From: Flavobacterium luteum
GTDB taxonomy: Bacteria; Bacteroidota; Bacteroidia; Flavobacteriales; Flavobacteriaceae
Direction of reading: 5' to 3'
Assembly: GCF_008806775.1 (NCBI RefSeq)
Contig: NZ_WAEM01000001.1
Coordinates: 186,001 to 250,000 of the forward strand
DNA: 64,000 nucleotides
Below the pieces are notes generated by a model, which made no database searches, was not told the DNA's origin, and was given only the letters and a program-made list of their open reading frames with translations. The position numbers and the translations under genes were made by a program. Below are positions 47,961-57,143 of the stretch, one piece after another. Numbering within the stretch: position 1 is the stretch's first letter; each line of letters begins with the position of its first letter.

Positions 47961-48707
47961 ATGAAATTACTGGAAGGAAAAGTAGCCATTATTACTGGCG
48001 CAAGTCGTGGAATTGGGAAAGGAATTGCCGAAGTTTTTGCAAAACATGGTGCAAATGTTGCTTTTACATATAGTTCCTCTGTAGAATCGGCAATGGCTCT
48101 TGAAAATGAGTTGAACGCAATGGGAATTAAAGCCAAAGGATACCAAAGCAATGCTGCCGATTTTAATGAAGCACAAACTTTTGTAGATGCTGTTTTAGCT
48201 GAGTTTGGAACGGTTGATATTTTAATTAACAATGCCGGAATTACTAAAGACAACTTACTGATGCGTATGTCTGAAGAAGATTTCGATAACGTAATTGATG
48301 TAAATTTGAAATCGGTTTTTAATATGACTAAAGCCATTCAGAAAACATTTTTAAAGAAACGTTCAGGATCTATCATAAATATGAGCTCAGTAGTAGGAGT
48401 GAAGGGAAATGCTGGGCAAACCAATTATGCGGCTTCTAAAGCTGGCGTTATTGGGTTTTCAAAATCGGTAGCTCTTGAATTGGGTTCAAGAAATATTCGT
48501 TGTAATGTTATTGCTCCTGGTTTTATAGAAACCGAAATGACGGCTAAATTAAGTGATGAAGTGGTGCAAGGATGGAGAGACGGAATTCCTTTAAAACGAG
48601 GCGGAACAACAGAGGATGTTGCTAACGCTTGTTTGTTTTTTGCTTCAGATATGAGCGGGTACATTTCAGGTCAGGTTTTAAATGTTTGTGGTGGAATGTT
48701 AACATAA
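47961..48707 (+). CDS. fabG: 3-oxoacyl-ACP reductase
   Basis: Reduces 3-oxoacyl-ACP with NADPH in fatty acid synthesis. The 248-residue length and motifs are those of FabG: TGASRGIGKGIA at residues 12-23, NNAGITKDNLLMRMSEEDFD (about 89-108), the catalytic serine in INMSSVVG, YAASKAGVIGFSKS with Tyr and Lys, and VAPGFIETEMT. The C-terminus YISGQVLNVCGGML is typical. It is separated from the fatty-acid degradation operon by 39 kb, so the two lipid pathways are not co-regulated by location. Transcription may start at the box before repeat copy 3. Confidence 0.93.
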   Translation: MKLLEGKVAIITGASRGIGKGIAEVFAKHGANVAFTYSSSVESAMALENELNAMGIKAKGYQSNAADFNEAQTFVDAVLAEFGTVDILINNAGITKDNLLMRMSEEDFDNVIDVNLKSVFNMTKAIQKTFLKKRSGSIINMSSVVGVKGNAGQTNYAASKAGVIGFSKSVALELGSRNIRCNVIAPGFIETEMTAKLSDEVVQGWRDGIPLKRGGTTEDVANACLFFASDMSGYISGQVLNVCGGMLT

Positions 48708-48805
48708 ATTAAAAAATTTATGAATTTAAGAATTTAAGGATTTTTATAATAATTACAATTTATAATTTTTTAATAATTAAATCTTTTAATCTTTAAATTA
48801 AAAAA

Positions 48806-50833
48806 ATGACAACAACCACCATTCTATTGCTATTACTATCGCTAATTATAGCTGGTGGTCTGTCGTTTTATAATTATTTGTATAAAGTCAAAAGCAGGTC
48901 TAATGTAACTTTGCTTTTGGCTTTATTGCGTTTTATGACCATTTTTGGTATTTTATTATTACTAATTAACCCAATAATTTCCAGAAAAACTTTCGAAATC
49001 TTAAAATCTCCATTGCCCATTGTTGTAGATAATTCAGGGTCAATATTGGATTTAAAAGCTAATGAAGTTTCACTAGAATTGTATAAAAAACTTTCAGAAA
49101 ATAAAGCGTTACAAGATAAATTTGATGTGCAATCGTATGGTTTTGATTCTGAGTTTGAAAACAAAACGCTATTTGATTTTAAAGGAACTCAAACCAATCT
49201 TGATGAAGTGGCGCAGAATTTAAAAAGTATTCATAAAAACGCCAGTTATCCAACGATTTTAATTACTGATGGGAACCAAACTTCTGGAAACGATTATGTG
49301 TACAGTTTTGATTCAAATAATAAAGTATTTTCAATAGTAGTTGGTGATACCACCAATTTTTTAGATTTAAAAGTGAATCAACTCAATGTCAATAAATATG
49401 CTTTTCACAAGAATAAGTTTCCAGTAGAAGTATTTTTGAATTATTCTGGAAACAAAATGTTGAACGCTGATTTTAGTATATCTCAAGGAAATTCAATACT
49501 ACATAAACAAACTATTTCTTTCTCGGCATCAAAAAAATCGGCAATTATAAATGTATTGCTTCCAGCAGATAAAATTGGATTAAAAATTTTTAAAGCAACT
49601 ATTTCTTCTAAAGAGCAAGAAAAAAATAGCTATAACAACACTAAAAATTTCGCTGTTGAAGTTATTGATCAAAAATCTAACATTGCTATAATTTCTGCAA
49701 TAAGCCATCCTGATATAGGTGCGCTAAAAAGGGCTATTGTAACTAATGTACAACGAAAAGTAACTATAGTTAAGCCAAAGGATATTAAATCATTACAAGA
49801 TTATAATATTTTAATATTATACCAACCAACTCCTGACTTTAAGTCGGTTTTCGAAACCAATAAATTAGCAGGATTAAACACTTTTATTATCACTGGAATT
49901 AATACCGATTATGCTTTTTTGAACCAACAACAGAACAGTTTGGTTTTTAAAATGAGCAACCAAAAAGAAGATTATTTGGCCAATTTTAATGAACAATTTA
50001 ATCTTTTTGCATTAGATGATATAGGTTTTGAACAGTTTCCGCCGTTACAAAGTGCCTTTGGAACTGTTACTTCAAACAATAATGTTTCGGTTTTACTTTC
50101 TTCAAAAATTAGAAATATCTCAACAAATGCCCCATTGTTAGCATATTCAGAGAATGAAGGTAAACGTTCGGCTTTTTTATTGGGAGAAGATATTTGGAAA
50201 TGGCGTTTACAAACTCATTTAGACACTAAATCATTTGAGAAATTCGATTTGTTTATAGATAAAACTATTCAATATTTAGCCTCTACTAATTCTAAAAAAT
50301 CATTGGTAGTGAATCATGAAAGTTTTTATAATTCAGGTGATGCCATAGAAATTACGGCTCAATATTTTAATAAAAATTATGAGTTTGATGAAAAGGCACG
50401 TTTAACTATTTCGGTTACGAATAAGATTACAAAGCAAATAAAAAGATACGATTTACTTAAAACCAATACGTCTTTTAAAGTTAATTTAGATGGACTCGCT
50501 GCTGGTCAATACACATTTTCTGTAAAGGAACTTAAATCAAATACCACTTACAATGGCTACTTTGAGATAATTGACTTTGATATTGAGAAACAATTTGTAA
50601 ATCCAGATGTTTCAAAGCTAACTCAATTGGCAGAACGAACTCAAGGAAAAGTATATTATCCTGAGCAAGTAGGGGAACTTATAAAATTACTTCTAGACGA
50701 TGAGAATTATAAAGCCATTCAAAAAGTAATTATAAAGAAAACCCCTTTAATTGATTGGATTTGGTTGCTAATTCTAATTACAATTACACTTTCTTCAGAA
50801 TGGTTTATTAGGAAATATAATGGGATGTTATAA
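48806..50833 (+). CDS. membrane protein with VWA-like domain
   Basis: A 675-residue protein with two N-terminal membrane helices (about 5-25 and 36-56), then a von Willebrand A-like domain with MIDAS-type motif VVDNSGSI (about residue 71), VQSYGFDSEF and the second ligand region TILITDGNQTSGND, followed by beta-rich domains (about 185-460 and 490-600) and a single C-terminal helix before residue 675 (LIDWIWLLILITITLSSEWFI). This architecture resembles BatA-like or DUF-type envelope proteins of Bacteroidota with unknown function. It follows fabG by 98 bases and is convergent with the LtaS-like gene. Confidence 0.8.
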   Translation: MTTTTILLLLLSLIIAGGLSFYNYLYKVKSRSNVTLLLALLRFMTIFGILLLLINPIISRKTFEILKSPLPIVVDNSGSILDLKANEVSLELYKKLSENKALQDKFDVQSYGFDSEFENKTLFDFKGTQTNLDEVAQNLKSIHKNASYPTILITDGNQTSGNDYVYSFDSNNKVFSIVVGDTTNFLDLKVNQLNVNKYAFHKNKFPVEVFLNYSGNKMLNADFSISQGNSILHKQTISFSASKKSAIINVLLPADKIGLKIFKATISSKEQEKNSYNNTKNFAVEVIDQKSNIAIISAISHPDIGALKRAIVTNVQRKVTIVKPKDIKSLQDYNILILYQPTPDFKSVFETNKLAGLNTFIITGINTDYAFLNQQQNSLVFKMSNQKEDYLANFNEQFNLFALDDIGFEQFPPLQSAFGTVTSNNNVSVLLSSKIRNISTNAPLLAYSENEGKRSAFLLGEDIWKWRLQTHLDTKSFEKFDLFIDKTIQYLASTNSKKSLVVNHESFYNSGDAIEITAQYFNKNYEFDEKARLTISVTNKITKQIKRYDLLKTNTSFKVNLDGLAAGQYTFSVKELKSNTTYNGYFEIIDFDIEKQFVNPDVSKLTQLAERTQGKVYYPEQVGELIKLLLDDENYKAIQKVIIKKTPLIDWIWLLILITITLSSEWFIRKYNGML

Positions 50834-50843
50834 AAACAGAAAA

Positions 50844-52937
50844 TTAATTTTGATACTGTTTCTTTTTCAAAATATCTGAAGCAGTTTGATAATAGGAAAT
50901 GGTTTCATTTATTAAATCTTTGCGTTCTTTTTGTAAGGGCTTTTCTTCGTAAAATAACTGAAAATTAGAGCCTAGTTTAGGGTTTTGTAAAACCGTTAAC
51001 TGCAATTGTTTTACCTTTTGCTTAGGTGAGAGGATTGTTAAAACATTATCTTTTATCAAACCTAAATTTTGATAGGTCGCAATTAAAGCTCTTGGTTTAT
51101 AGTCTTCTTTTAAAACATCTTGTCCAAAAAATTTACTTTGATAATTGAAATTCAATAAACCAAACAACGTAGGCATTAAATCTATTTGTGACATAAGTTG
51201 ATTCACTTGTTTAGGGGGAATAAAACTTTGGCTGTAAATCATGGCTGGAATGCGATATTTATCCAACGGTAATTCTGTTTTTCCGGCACTCGAAGCACAA
51301 TGATCTGCCACAATAACAAAAACAGTGTTGTTGAACCAGGACTGCTTACTTGCATTTTTAAAGAATTCTTTCATTGCAAAATCAGTATATTTTACGCCAC
51401 CTTCACGTGATTTTGCACTTCCGGAAATATCAATTTTATGGTCAGGAAAAGTAAATGGGCGATGGTTACTAACGGTCATAATATGATTAAAAAAAGGCTT
51501 ATTTTGTTTGGCTTCATAGTTCATTACTTTAATGGCTTTGTTATACATGTCTTCGTCACAAACTCCCCAAATATTTTGAAAAGTAATTTCGTTAGGTTGG
51601 AATGTTTTTTTATCTACAATATTATATCCGTTTCCAGTAAAAAAATCTTGCATATTATCAAAAAATGCATCACCACCATACATATATTTTACATTATATC
51701 CTTTCTGTTTAAAGACACTTCCCGTAGAAAATTTGTTTTTATTGTCTTCTCTTTTCACTACGCTTTCTCCAGCCGTTGGAGGTAGAGAAAGGGTTACAGC
51801 TTCTAAACCACGAACAGTTCTATTTCCTACAGCATATAAATTTGTAAACAATAAACTTTTTGTGGCTAAACTATCTAAAAAAGGAGTAAGGTTTTGGTCA
51901 TTTCCATACATTTTTAAAAACTCGGCACTATAACTCTCAATTGTTATTAAAACTACATTTTTATGGTTTTCGGCAGCAACACTTTTTATATTTCGTAGAG
52001 TAGACTGCCCAAAAATATTTGGTATTTGATTGCTTAATAAATTGTAAGCCTGCTTTTCTGGCAAGGTTTTATAAAATTTGAAATAGTCTAATTCGCTATT
52101 TATGAATGCCAAATAAAATTTATAAATTCCATTAGCTTGCAACTCATTAGCAAAAATATTCTGAGAATTTTCTTTGATTGATAAAAACGGAATTGAAACT
52201 AATGAAACTCCTAATAATCCTAAATAAATCCCTGATAATTGTAGTTTTTCATTAAAAGTAGGAATATTTTCAATATAGTTTTTAGATTTTTTAACAATCA
52301 AATATGTTATTAATCCAGCCACAATAAAAAGTCCTGTAAATATGGGTACAACAGGATAGGATTGCATAATGTTTCCTATTACTTCATTGGTATAAACCAA
52401 ATAATCAACGGCAATGAAATTATATTTTACTCCAAATTCATTCCAAAAAAAGTATTCGCTAATTGCATTTTGAAGAAATAGCACCACAAATAAGAAGATA
52501 ACAAAGCTAAAAAGCCAAAATCTAATCGTACTTCTATATTTTGGCAAAAAAAGCAATAATCCAAATAAAACGGTTTTTATAGTAATGAAACTAATACCGA
52601 TTTCAGGTAAAGCACCACCGTATTCATTAAGAATTGTATTAAAAAAAGTAACGTATCCTAATAAAGTAATTAATAACCCAAAAATTATATAACCGTAAGG
52701 TTTTAAGTACTTTGTATTAGATATAAAAATCAAATAAAGCCATAAAAAACAGCTTACAACAATGAAAATAAAAAAGTCTGATAACAAACCGAAAGTAAAA
52801 ATTTTAAAAATATCTGTTGCAACAAAAGTCGATTGAGTTATAGGATGAAAAAGTAAAAATATTCTTAAAACTAAACTTATAGAAAGATATAAAATGGCAA
52901 GATTATAGAAAGGAGAAAATTTTTTAAGTAGTGTCAT
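50844..52937 (-). CDS. LtaS-like phosphoglycerol transferase/sulfatase-fold membrane protein
   Basis: A 697-residue protein with five predicted N-terminal membrane helices (to about residue 220) and a large extracytosolic domain of the alkaline phosphatase superfamily. Visible metal motifs are VVLITIESYSAEF (about 330), the nucleophile threonine or serine region GNRTVRGLEAVTLSLPP, MYGGDAFFDNM, and FVIVADHCAS with the paired Asp-His ligands. Bacteroidota lack lipoteichoic acid, so the true role is likely transfer of phosphoglycerol or phosphoethanolamine to an envelope glycan or lipid; that is inference. It is convergent with the VWA-like gene. Confidence 0.88.
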   Translation of the reverse strand: MTLLKKFSPFYNLAILYLSISLVLRIFLLFHPITQSTFVATDIFKIFTFGLLSDFFIFIVVSCFLWLYLIFISNTKYLKPYGYIIFGLLITLLGYVTFFNTILNEYGGALPEIGISFITIKTVLFGLLLFLPKYRSTIRFWLFSFVIFLFVVLFLQNAISEYFFWNEFGVKYNFIAVDYLVYTNEVIGNIMQSYPVVPIFTGLFIVAGLITYLIVKKSKNYIENIPTFNEKLQLSGIYLGLLGVSLVSIPFLSIKENSQNIFANELQANGIYKFYLAFINSELDYFKFYKTLPEKQAYNLLSNQIPNIFGQSTLRNIKSVAAENHKNVVLITIESYSAEFLKMYGNDQNLTPFLDSLATKSLLFTNLYAVGNRTVRGLEAVTLSLPPTAGESVVKREDNKNKFSTGSVFKQKGYNVKYMYGGDAFFDNMQDFFTGNGYNIVDKKTFQPNEITFQNIWGVCDEDMYNKAIKVMNYEAKQNKPFFNHIMTVSNHRPFTFPDHKIDISGSAKSREGGVKYTDFAMKEFFKNASKQSWFNNTVFVIVADHCASSAGKTELPLDKYRIPAMIYSQSFIPPKQVNQLMSQIDLMPTLFGLLNFNYQSKFFGQDVLKEDYKPRALIATYQNLGLIKDNVLTILSPKQKVKQLQLTVLQNPKLGSNFQLFYEEKPLQKERKDLINETISYYQTASDILKKKQYQN

Positions 52938-53501
52938 TTAATTTTTTTTGCAAAAATAAGGAATTTAAGATGAAAAATAGATATTAGCCCTTGAATCTAA
53001 TTCTTAATTTTCTCCTAAATGTTTAAATTTCATCAATATAAATATTTTCACATAGTTATTGATTAAGTTGCTTATATGTCTCATTATCATGTGGTATAAA
53101 AATACTTAGTATTGTATATTATGTATATCAAATAAATTAAAGAAAGTATATTTAAATCTACTCCCAAGACGGATAGGATATTTAATAAACCAAATGTTTA
53201 ATAGCCAATTTAAATCACCAAATATAAATTATCTAATCTAATACTCAATAGTAATGAAGAGAAGCTAAAGTTGTTAAATGAATGGTATGACTTCTACGTA
53301 ATTATAAAAAAGAAACTATTTTTTTCTATTTTTTAAAATTCAATGTTCTTTAACAATTATTCTGTGATAATTTTTGAAATATTATAAAAAACCATCACAA
53401 CTTTATAATTAAATAATTATTTTTTGAAAACTATCACAGTTTCATAAGAAAAAAATATCCATTAACAAAAAGCTAATGGATATTAAAATAAGTTTACCAA
53501 T
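52938..53501. other. 564-base gene-free spacer, possibly with a gene remnant
   Basis: No intact gene or RNA was recognised. At about 53252-53330 one plus-strand frame reads NSNEEKLKLLNEWYDFYV, reminiscent of the N-terminus of FecR-type anti-sigma proteins, but the match is short. At 53362-53369 and 53432-53439 CTGTGATA and TATCACAG form an inverted repeat, with two similar TTTTTGAAA-type segments between. The right end holds the lgt terminator. Confidence 0.35.
53447..53484 (-). terminator. terminator of the cysS-yidD-lgt operon
   Basis: AATATCCATTA at 53454-53464 pairs perfectly with TAATGGATATT at 53474-53484, followed on the minus strand by seven Ts. Confidence 0.85.
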
Positions 53502-54428
53502 TTAAACCTCAATGGGTTTCTCTGCATTAAAAACAAAATACAAACCAACCAATATAAAAGGAATACTCAACCATTGTCCAGTGGAGAGTAATCCCAATGC
53601 TTCCTCAAAGCCTCCCTGACTTTCTTTTACATATTCCACCACAAAACGAACGGACCATAACAAAACTAAAAACATTCCAAAAAGAAATCCTGATTTTTCT
53701 TTAACGTTGGTTTTCCAATACAAGAAAAACAAGATAGCAAACACAAAAATATAGCAAAACGATTCATATAATTGTGCAGGATGTTTGGCAGGAACTTGAT
53801 CTAAAAGTGCCGAAAATTGAGGGTCAGTTGCTATGGCATGAAAAGCTTCTTTTGGATTGGAAAGTTGTGTTTGGGCAACCGCATCTCTAGCACTAAAATG
53901 ATCTCTAACAAATTTAATCCCGAAAGCCGATTTAGTTTCATGACCAACAATTTCTGAATTGAAAAAATTCCCGATTCGAACAAAAATAGCACCACTAGCA
54001 ACAGGTATAACTACTCGGTCTAAAACCCATAATAAGGATCTTTTCATGATATTTTTACTAAAAAAATACATGGCAACAATAATGGCAATGGCAGCACCAT
54101 GACTAGCCAATCCCTGAAAACCAGTAAATTCGAAAGCAGGGTCAAAACGAAACGGCAATAGGATTTCTGATAAGTGATTGCTATAATATTCCCAATCGTA
54201 AAAGAAAACATGGCCTAAGCGTGCGCCTAGTAATGTAGATAGAACTGTCCAAATAAATAAAGAATCTAATTTTTCTAAAGATTCATTTTCGTTTTCGAAT
54301 ATTTTTTTCATGATGTACCAGCCTAGTCCAAAAGCTATTACAAACATTAAGCTGTAATATCTAATTACAAAAAAGCCTAAATCTATTCCCTCAGAAGGAT
54401 TCCATACTATGCTTAAAGGTGGTGTCAT
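53502..54428 (-). CDS. lgt: prolipoprotein diacylglyceryl transferase
   Basis: Adds the diacylglyceryl group to the lipobox cysteine of prelipoproteins, the first step of lipoprotein maturation, in the inner membrane. The 308-residue product has seven predicted membrane helices. Family signatures are GLASHGAAIAI (about 102-112), the core motif RIGNFFNSEIVGHE (about 151-164) with essential Arg, Asn and Glu, and HPAQLYES. It serves the many lipoproteins seen in this window. It follows yidD by 66 bases in a minus-strand run from cysS. Confidence 0.96.
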   Translation of the reverse strand: MTPPLSIVWNPSEGIDLGFFVIRYYSLMFVIAFGLGWYIMKKIFENENESLEKLDSLFIWTVLSTLLGARLGHVFFYDWEYYSNHLSEILLPFRFDPAFEFTGFQGLASHGAAIAIIVAMYFFSKNIMKRSLLWVLDRVVIPVASGAIFVRIGNFFNSEIVGHETKSAFGIKFVRDHFSARDAVAQTQLSNPKEAFHAIATDPQFSALLDQVPAKHPAQLYESFCYIFVFAILFFLYWKTNVKEKSGFLFGMFLVLLWSVRFVVEYVKESQGGFEEALGLLSTGQWLSIPFILVGLYFVFNAEKPIEV

Positions 54429-54494
54429 TTATTTTTTGTTTTAATTAGTTGGTGTAAAAATAAAGATTTAAAATAAATTTAAACCTAAAATTTA

Positions 54495-54761
54495 CTAATG
54501 TTTATGATTACAGTTCATTTTACTCCTTCTCTTTTGGGGTACAGGGTCATAACCGCTTTTCCCCCAAGGATGGCAACTTAAAATCCTTTTTACGGCTAAA
54601 TAACCTCCGTAAAATAAGCCATGAGTTTTTAAAGCTTCGATTGTATAATTGGAACAAGTGGGTTCAAATCGGCAGGTTGCAGGTGTAAACGGAGATATAG
54701 CAACTTGATAGAATCGTACTAAATAGAGAAAGGGCAATATGAGTACTCTTTTAACAGTCAA
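54495..54761 (-). CDS. yidD: membrane protein insertion efficiency factor YidD
   Basis: A small protein that assists YidC-dependent insertion of membrane proteins, on the cytosolic face of the inner membrane. The 88-residue product has the complete family core: [18 protein letters not shown], then [15 protein letters not shown] with two of the three conserved cysteines, [24 protein letters not shown] with the third. The tail is basic. It begins one base after the cysS stop, so it is almost certainly co-transcribed with cysS and lgt. Confidence 0.95.
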   Translation of the reverse strand: MTVKRVLILPFLYLVRFYQVAISPFTPATCRFEPTCSNYTIEALKTHGLFYGGYLAVKRILSCHPWGKSGYDPVPQKRRSKMNCNHKH

Positions 54762-54762
54762 T

Positions 54763-56241
54763 TTATAAAGTAAAAGTGGTACCGTCTTTTCCGTCTTTCA
54801 ATTGAATTCCTAATGCAATTAATTGATCGCGAATATGATCTGATAGTGCAAAATCTTTATTGGCTCTGGCATCATTACGCATTCTTATTAGCATTTCTAT
54901 TACTCCTTCTAATCTGGCATTTGAATCACTAGAAGATTTTCCGTCTTCTAAAGCCAATACATCAAATACAAAGGCTTGCATCGTTTTTGTAAAAATGCCT
55001 AAATCTTCAGAAGTTAAAGTAGCTGAATTGTCTTTTAGTATATTTACAAAACGTACCCCTTCAAATAGTTGAGCAATAAGAATAGGAGAATTAAAGTCGT
55101 CATTCATTGCTTCATAACACTCTTTTTTCCAAGTAGGAATGTCTATTGTAGAACTATTTTTTGGCACAATTTCTTTTAGGTTTTGCATGGCTTCCATCAA
55201 TCGGTTGTAGCCTTTCTCGGCAGCAACAATGGCATCATCAGAAAAATCAAGAATACTTCTGTAATGGGCTTGCATCATAAAAAACCGAGTAACACTCGGG
55301 GAAAAGGCTTTACTAAGAAATTCACTTCCGCCAGTTAAGATTTCTCTAGGAAGGATATTATTTCCAGTAGATTTTGCCATTTTCTTGCCATTTAGCGTAA
55401 GCATATTGGCATGCATCCAGTAATTAACAGGAGTTTGTCCTGTACAGGCTTCATTTTGAGCTATTTCACATTCGTGATGCGGAAACTTTAAATCCATTCC
55501 ACCTCCGTGAATGTCAAAATGGTTGCCTAAATATTTGGTGCTCATTGCGGTACATTCTAAATGCCAGCCCGGAAATCCATCGCTCCAAGGTGAAGGCCAT
55601 CGCATGATGTGTTGCGGTTCTGCTTTTTTCCAAAGAGCAAAATCCTGCGGATTTCTCTTGTCGGATTGTCCGTCAAGGTCTCTTGTATTGGCTAACATAT
55701 CTTCGATGTTTCTGCCGCTTAGTTTTCCGTAATGATTGGTTTCATTGAATTTGACAACATCAAAATATACAGAACCATTGGCTTCATACCCAATTCCGTT
55801 CGCAATAATTTTTTTGATAATTTCTATTTGCTCAATGATATGCCCTGTTGCAGTGGGTTCTATACTTGGAGGCAGAAAATTAAACTCCTTTAAAATTTCA
55901 TGAAAATCTACTGTATAGCGCTGCACCACTTCCATTGGTTCTAATTGTTCCAATCGTGCTTTTTTAGCAATTTTATCTTCGCCTTCATCTACATCATCAA
56001 CAATATGCCCAACATCAGTAATATTTCGTACATAACGCACTTTATAACCTAAATGCAATAAATACCTGAAAATCATATCAAAAGACATAAAAGTCCTTAC
56101 ATTTCCTAAATGTACATTGCTGTAAACAGTTGGTCCACATACATACATGCCCACATTTCCTTCATGGATAGGAACAAAGGTTTCTTTTTCTCCAGAAAGA
56201 GAATTGTATATTTTAAGTATATTGGTTTTGTGTAAAGGCAT
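54763..56241 (-). CDS. cysS: cysteinyl-tRNA synthetase
   Basis: Charges tRNA-Cys in the cytosol. The 492-residue class I synthetase has the zinc-binding N-terminal motif [18 protein letters not shown] with HLGN as the HIGH motif, the cysteine and zinc ligands near GWHLECTAM and HHECEIAQ, and KMAKSTGN as the KMSKS motif (about residue 297). The DALR-type C-terminal region follows ([21 protein letters not shown]). Intact. A repeat hairpin lies in the 51-base gap after folE. Confidence 0.97.
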   Translation of the reverse strand: MPLHKTNILKIYNSLSGEKETFVPIHEGNVGMYVCGPTVYSNVHLGNVRTFMSFDMIFRYLLHLGYKVRYVRNITDVGHIVDDVDEGEDKIAKKARLEQLEPMEVVQRYTVDFHEILKEFNFLPPSIEPTATGHIIEQIEIIKKIIANGIGYEANGSVYFDVVKFNETNHYGKLSGRNIEDMLANTRDLDGQSDKRNPQDFALWKKAEPQHIMRWPSPWSDGFPGWHLECTAMSTKYLGNHFDIHGGGMDLKFPHHECEIAQNEACTGQTPVNYWMHANMLTLNGKKMAKSTGNNILPREILTGGSEFLSKAFSPSVTRFFMMQAHYRSILDFSDDAIVAAEKGYNRLMEAMQNLKEIVPKNSSTIDIPTWKKECYEAMNDDFNSPILIAQLFEGVRFVNILKDNSATLTSEDLGIFTKTMQAFVFDVLALEDGKSSSDSNARLEGVIEMLIRMRNDARANKDFALSDHIRDQLIALGIQLKDGKDGTTFTL

Positions 56242-56257
56242 TATTTCGGTAGTTTTC

Positions 56258-56288
56258 AGCTCCCTCTCCTTTGGAGAGGGTCGGGGTG
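56258..56288. repeat. CCCTCTCC hairpin repeat
   Basis: CCCTCTCC-TTT-GGAGAGGG forms a perfect eight-pair GC-rich stem, followed by TCGGGGTGAG, in a genome that is otherwise very AT-rich. Such a sequence is a common intergenic repeat in Bacteroidota (recalled, not checked). It lies between folE and cysS. Confidence 0.6.
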
Positions 56289-56292
56289 AGAA

Positions 56293-56964
56293 TTAAAACT
56301 TAGTTTCCAACTTAATATAATCAAGAAATTCTCTTCGTGTTTGTTCTTCTTTGAATTTTCCTCCAAACTCAGAAGTTACAGTACTGCTTTCTATATCGCA
56401 AATTCCTCTTGAATTTACACACAAATGTTTGGCATCGATTACACAAGCAACGTCTTGCGTATTCAATGCTTTTTGTAATTCCTGGACGATTTGCATAGTC
56501 AGTCGTTCCTGAACCTGTGGTCTTTTTGCATAATAATCGACGATGCGATTCATTTTAGATAAACCAATGACTCTACCGCTAGAAATGTAAGCAACATGCG
56601 CTCTACCCACAATAGGTAAAAGGTGATGCTCACAAGTAGAATAAAGTGTGATGTTTTTTTCGACCAACATCTCTCCGTATTTGTAATTGTTTTCAAATGT
56701 AGAAGAGTTTGGTTTTTTGGATGGATTTAGCCCACCAAAGATTTCTTTAACAAACATTTTAGCCACACGATTTGGAGTTCCTTTTAAACTATCATCAGTC
56801 AAATCCATTCCTAATGTTTTTAGAATGTTTTCGACGTCTTTTTTTATTGATTCAATTTTTTGATCATCTGCCATGTCAAAAGCATCATTTCTCAAGGGAT
56901 TTGTTGCAGTTGTTGCTATATGGTTGTCTCCAATTTCGTCCTGAAAATCTTCGTTGTTAGTCAT
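56293..56964 (-). CDS. folE: GTP cyclohydrolase I
   Basis: Converts GTP to dihydroneopterin triphosphate, the entry to folate synthesis. At 223 residues it shows TPNRVAKMFVKEIFGGL, the zinc cysteine in TCEHHLLPIVGRAHVAYI (about 112-129), GLSKMNRIVDYYAKRPQVQERLT with catalytic residues, and the second zinc cysteine in KHLCVNSRGI. The N-terminal 40 residues are poorly conserved and acidic, as in other members. TATCTTTG at 57004-57011 on the minus strand is a plausible -7 box, about 40 bases before the start. Confidence 0.95.
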   Translation of the reverse strand: MTNNEDFQDEIGDNHIATTATNPLRNDAFDMADDQKIESIKKDVENILKTLGMDLTDDSLKGTPNRVAKMFVKEIFGGLNPSKKPNSSTFENNYKYGEMLVEKNITLYSTCEHHLLPIVGRAHVAYISSGRVIGLSKMNRIVDYYAKRPQVQERLTMQIVQELQKALNTQDVACVIDAKHLCVNSRGICDIESSTVTSEFGGKFKEEQTRREFLDYIKLETKF

Positions 56965-57085
56965 TAATAGTTATTATTTTTTGTAGTAATTTATTTAATG
57001 AGCCAAAGATAATTAATTAAAATTAAAGTATTTCTATAGACGTTTAATTTTGATATTTTTAACTACTTCGTATAAGTAATAATTT

Positions 57086-57123
57086 AAAAAAATAGAGGTT
57101 TCTCCTTATGAAAAACCTCTATT
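57086..57123 (-). terminator. terminator of the aminotransferase gene
   Basis: AATAGAGGTTT pairs with AAACCTCTATT around an eleven-base loop, with a T-run after it on the minus strand. Confidence 0.8.
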
Positions 57124-57143
57124 TTTTTGAAATTAATAGGTAA

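Noticed and set aside
50844..52937. True lipoteichoic acid synthase
   Set aside because: The fold is LtaS-like, but Gram-negative Bacteroidota do not make lipoteichoic acid, so only a fold-level name is given.
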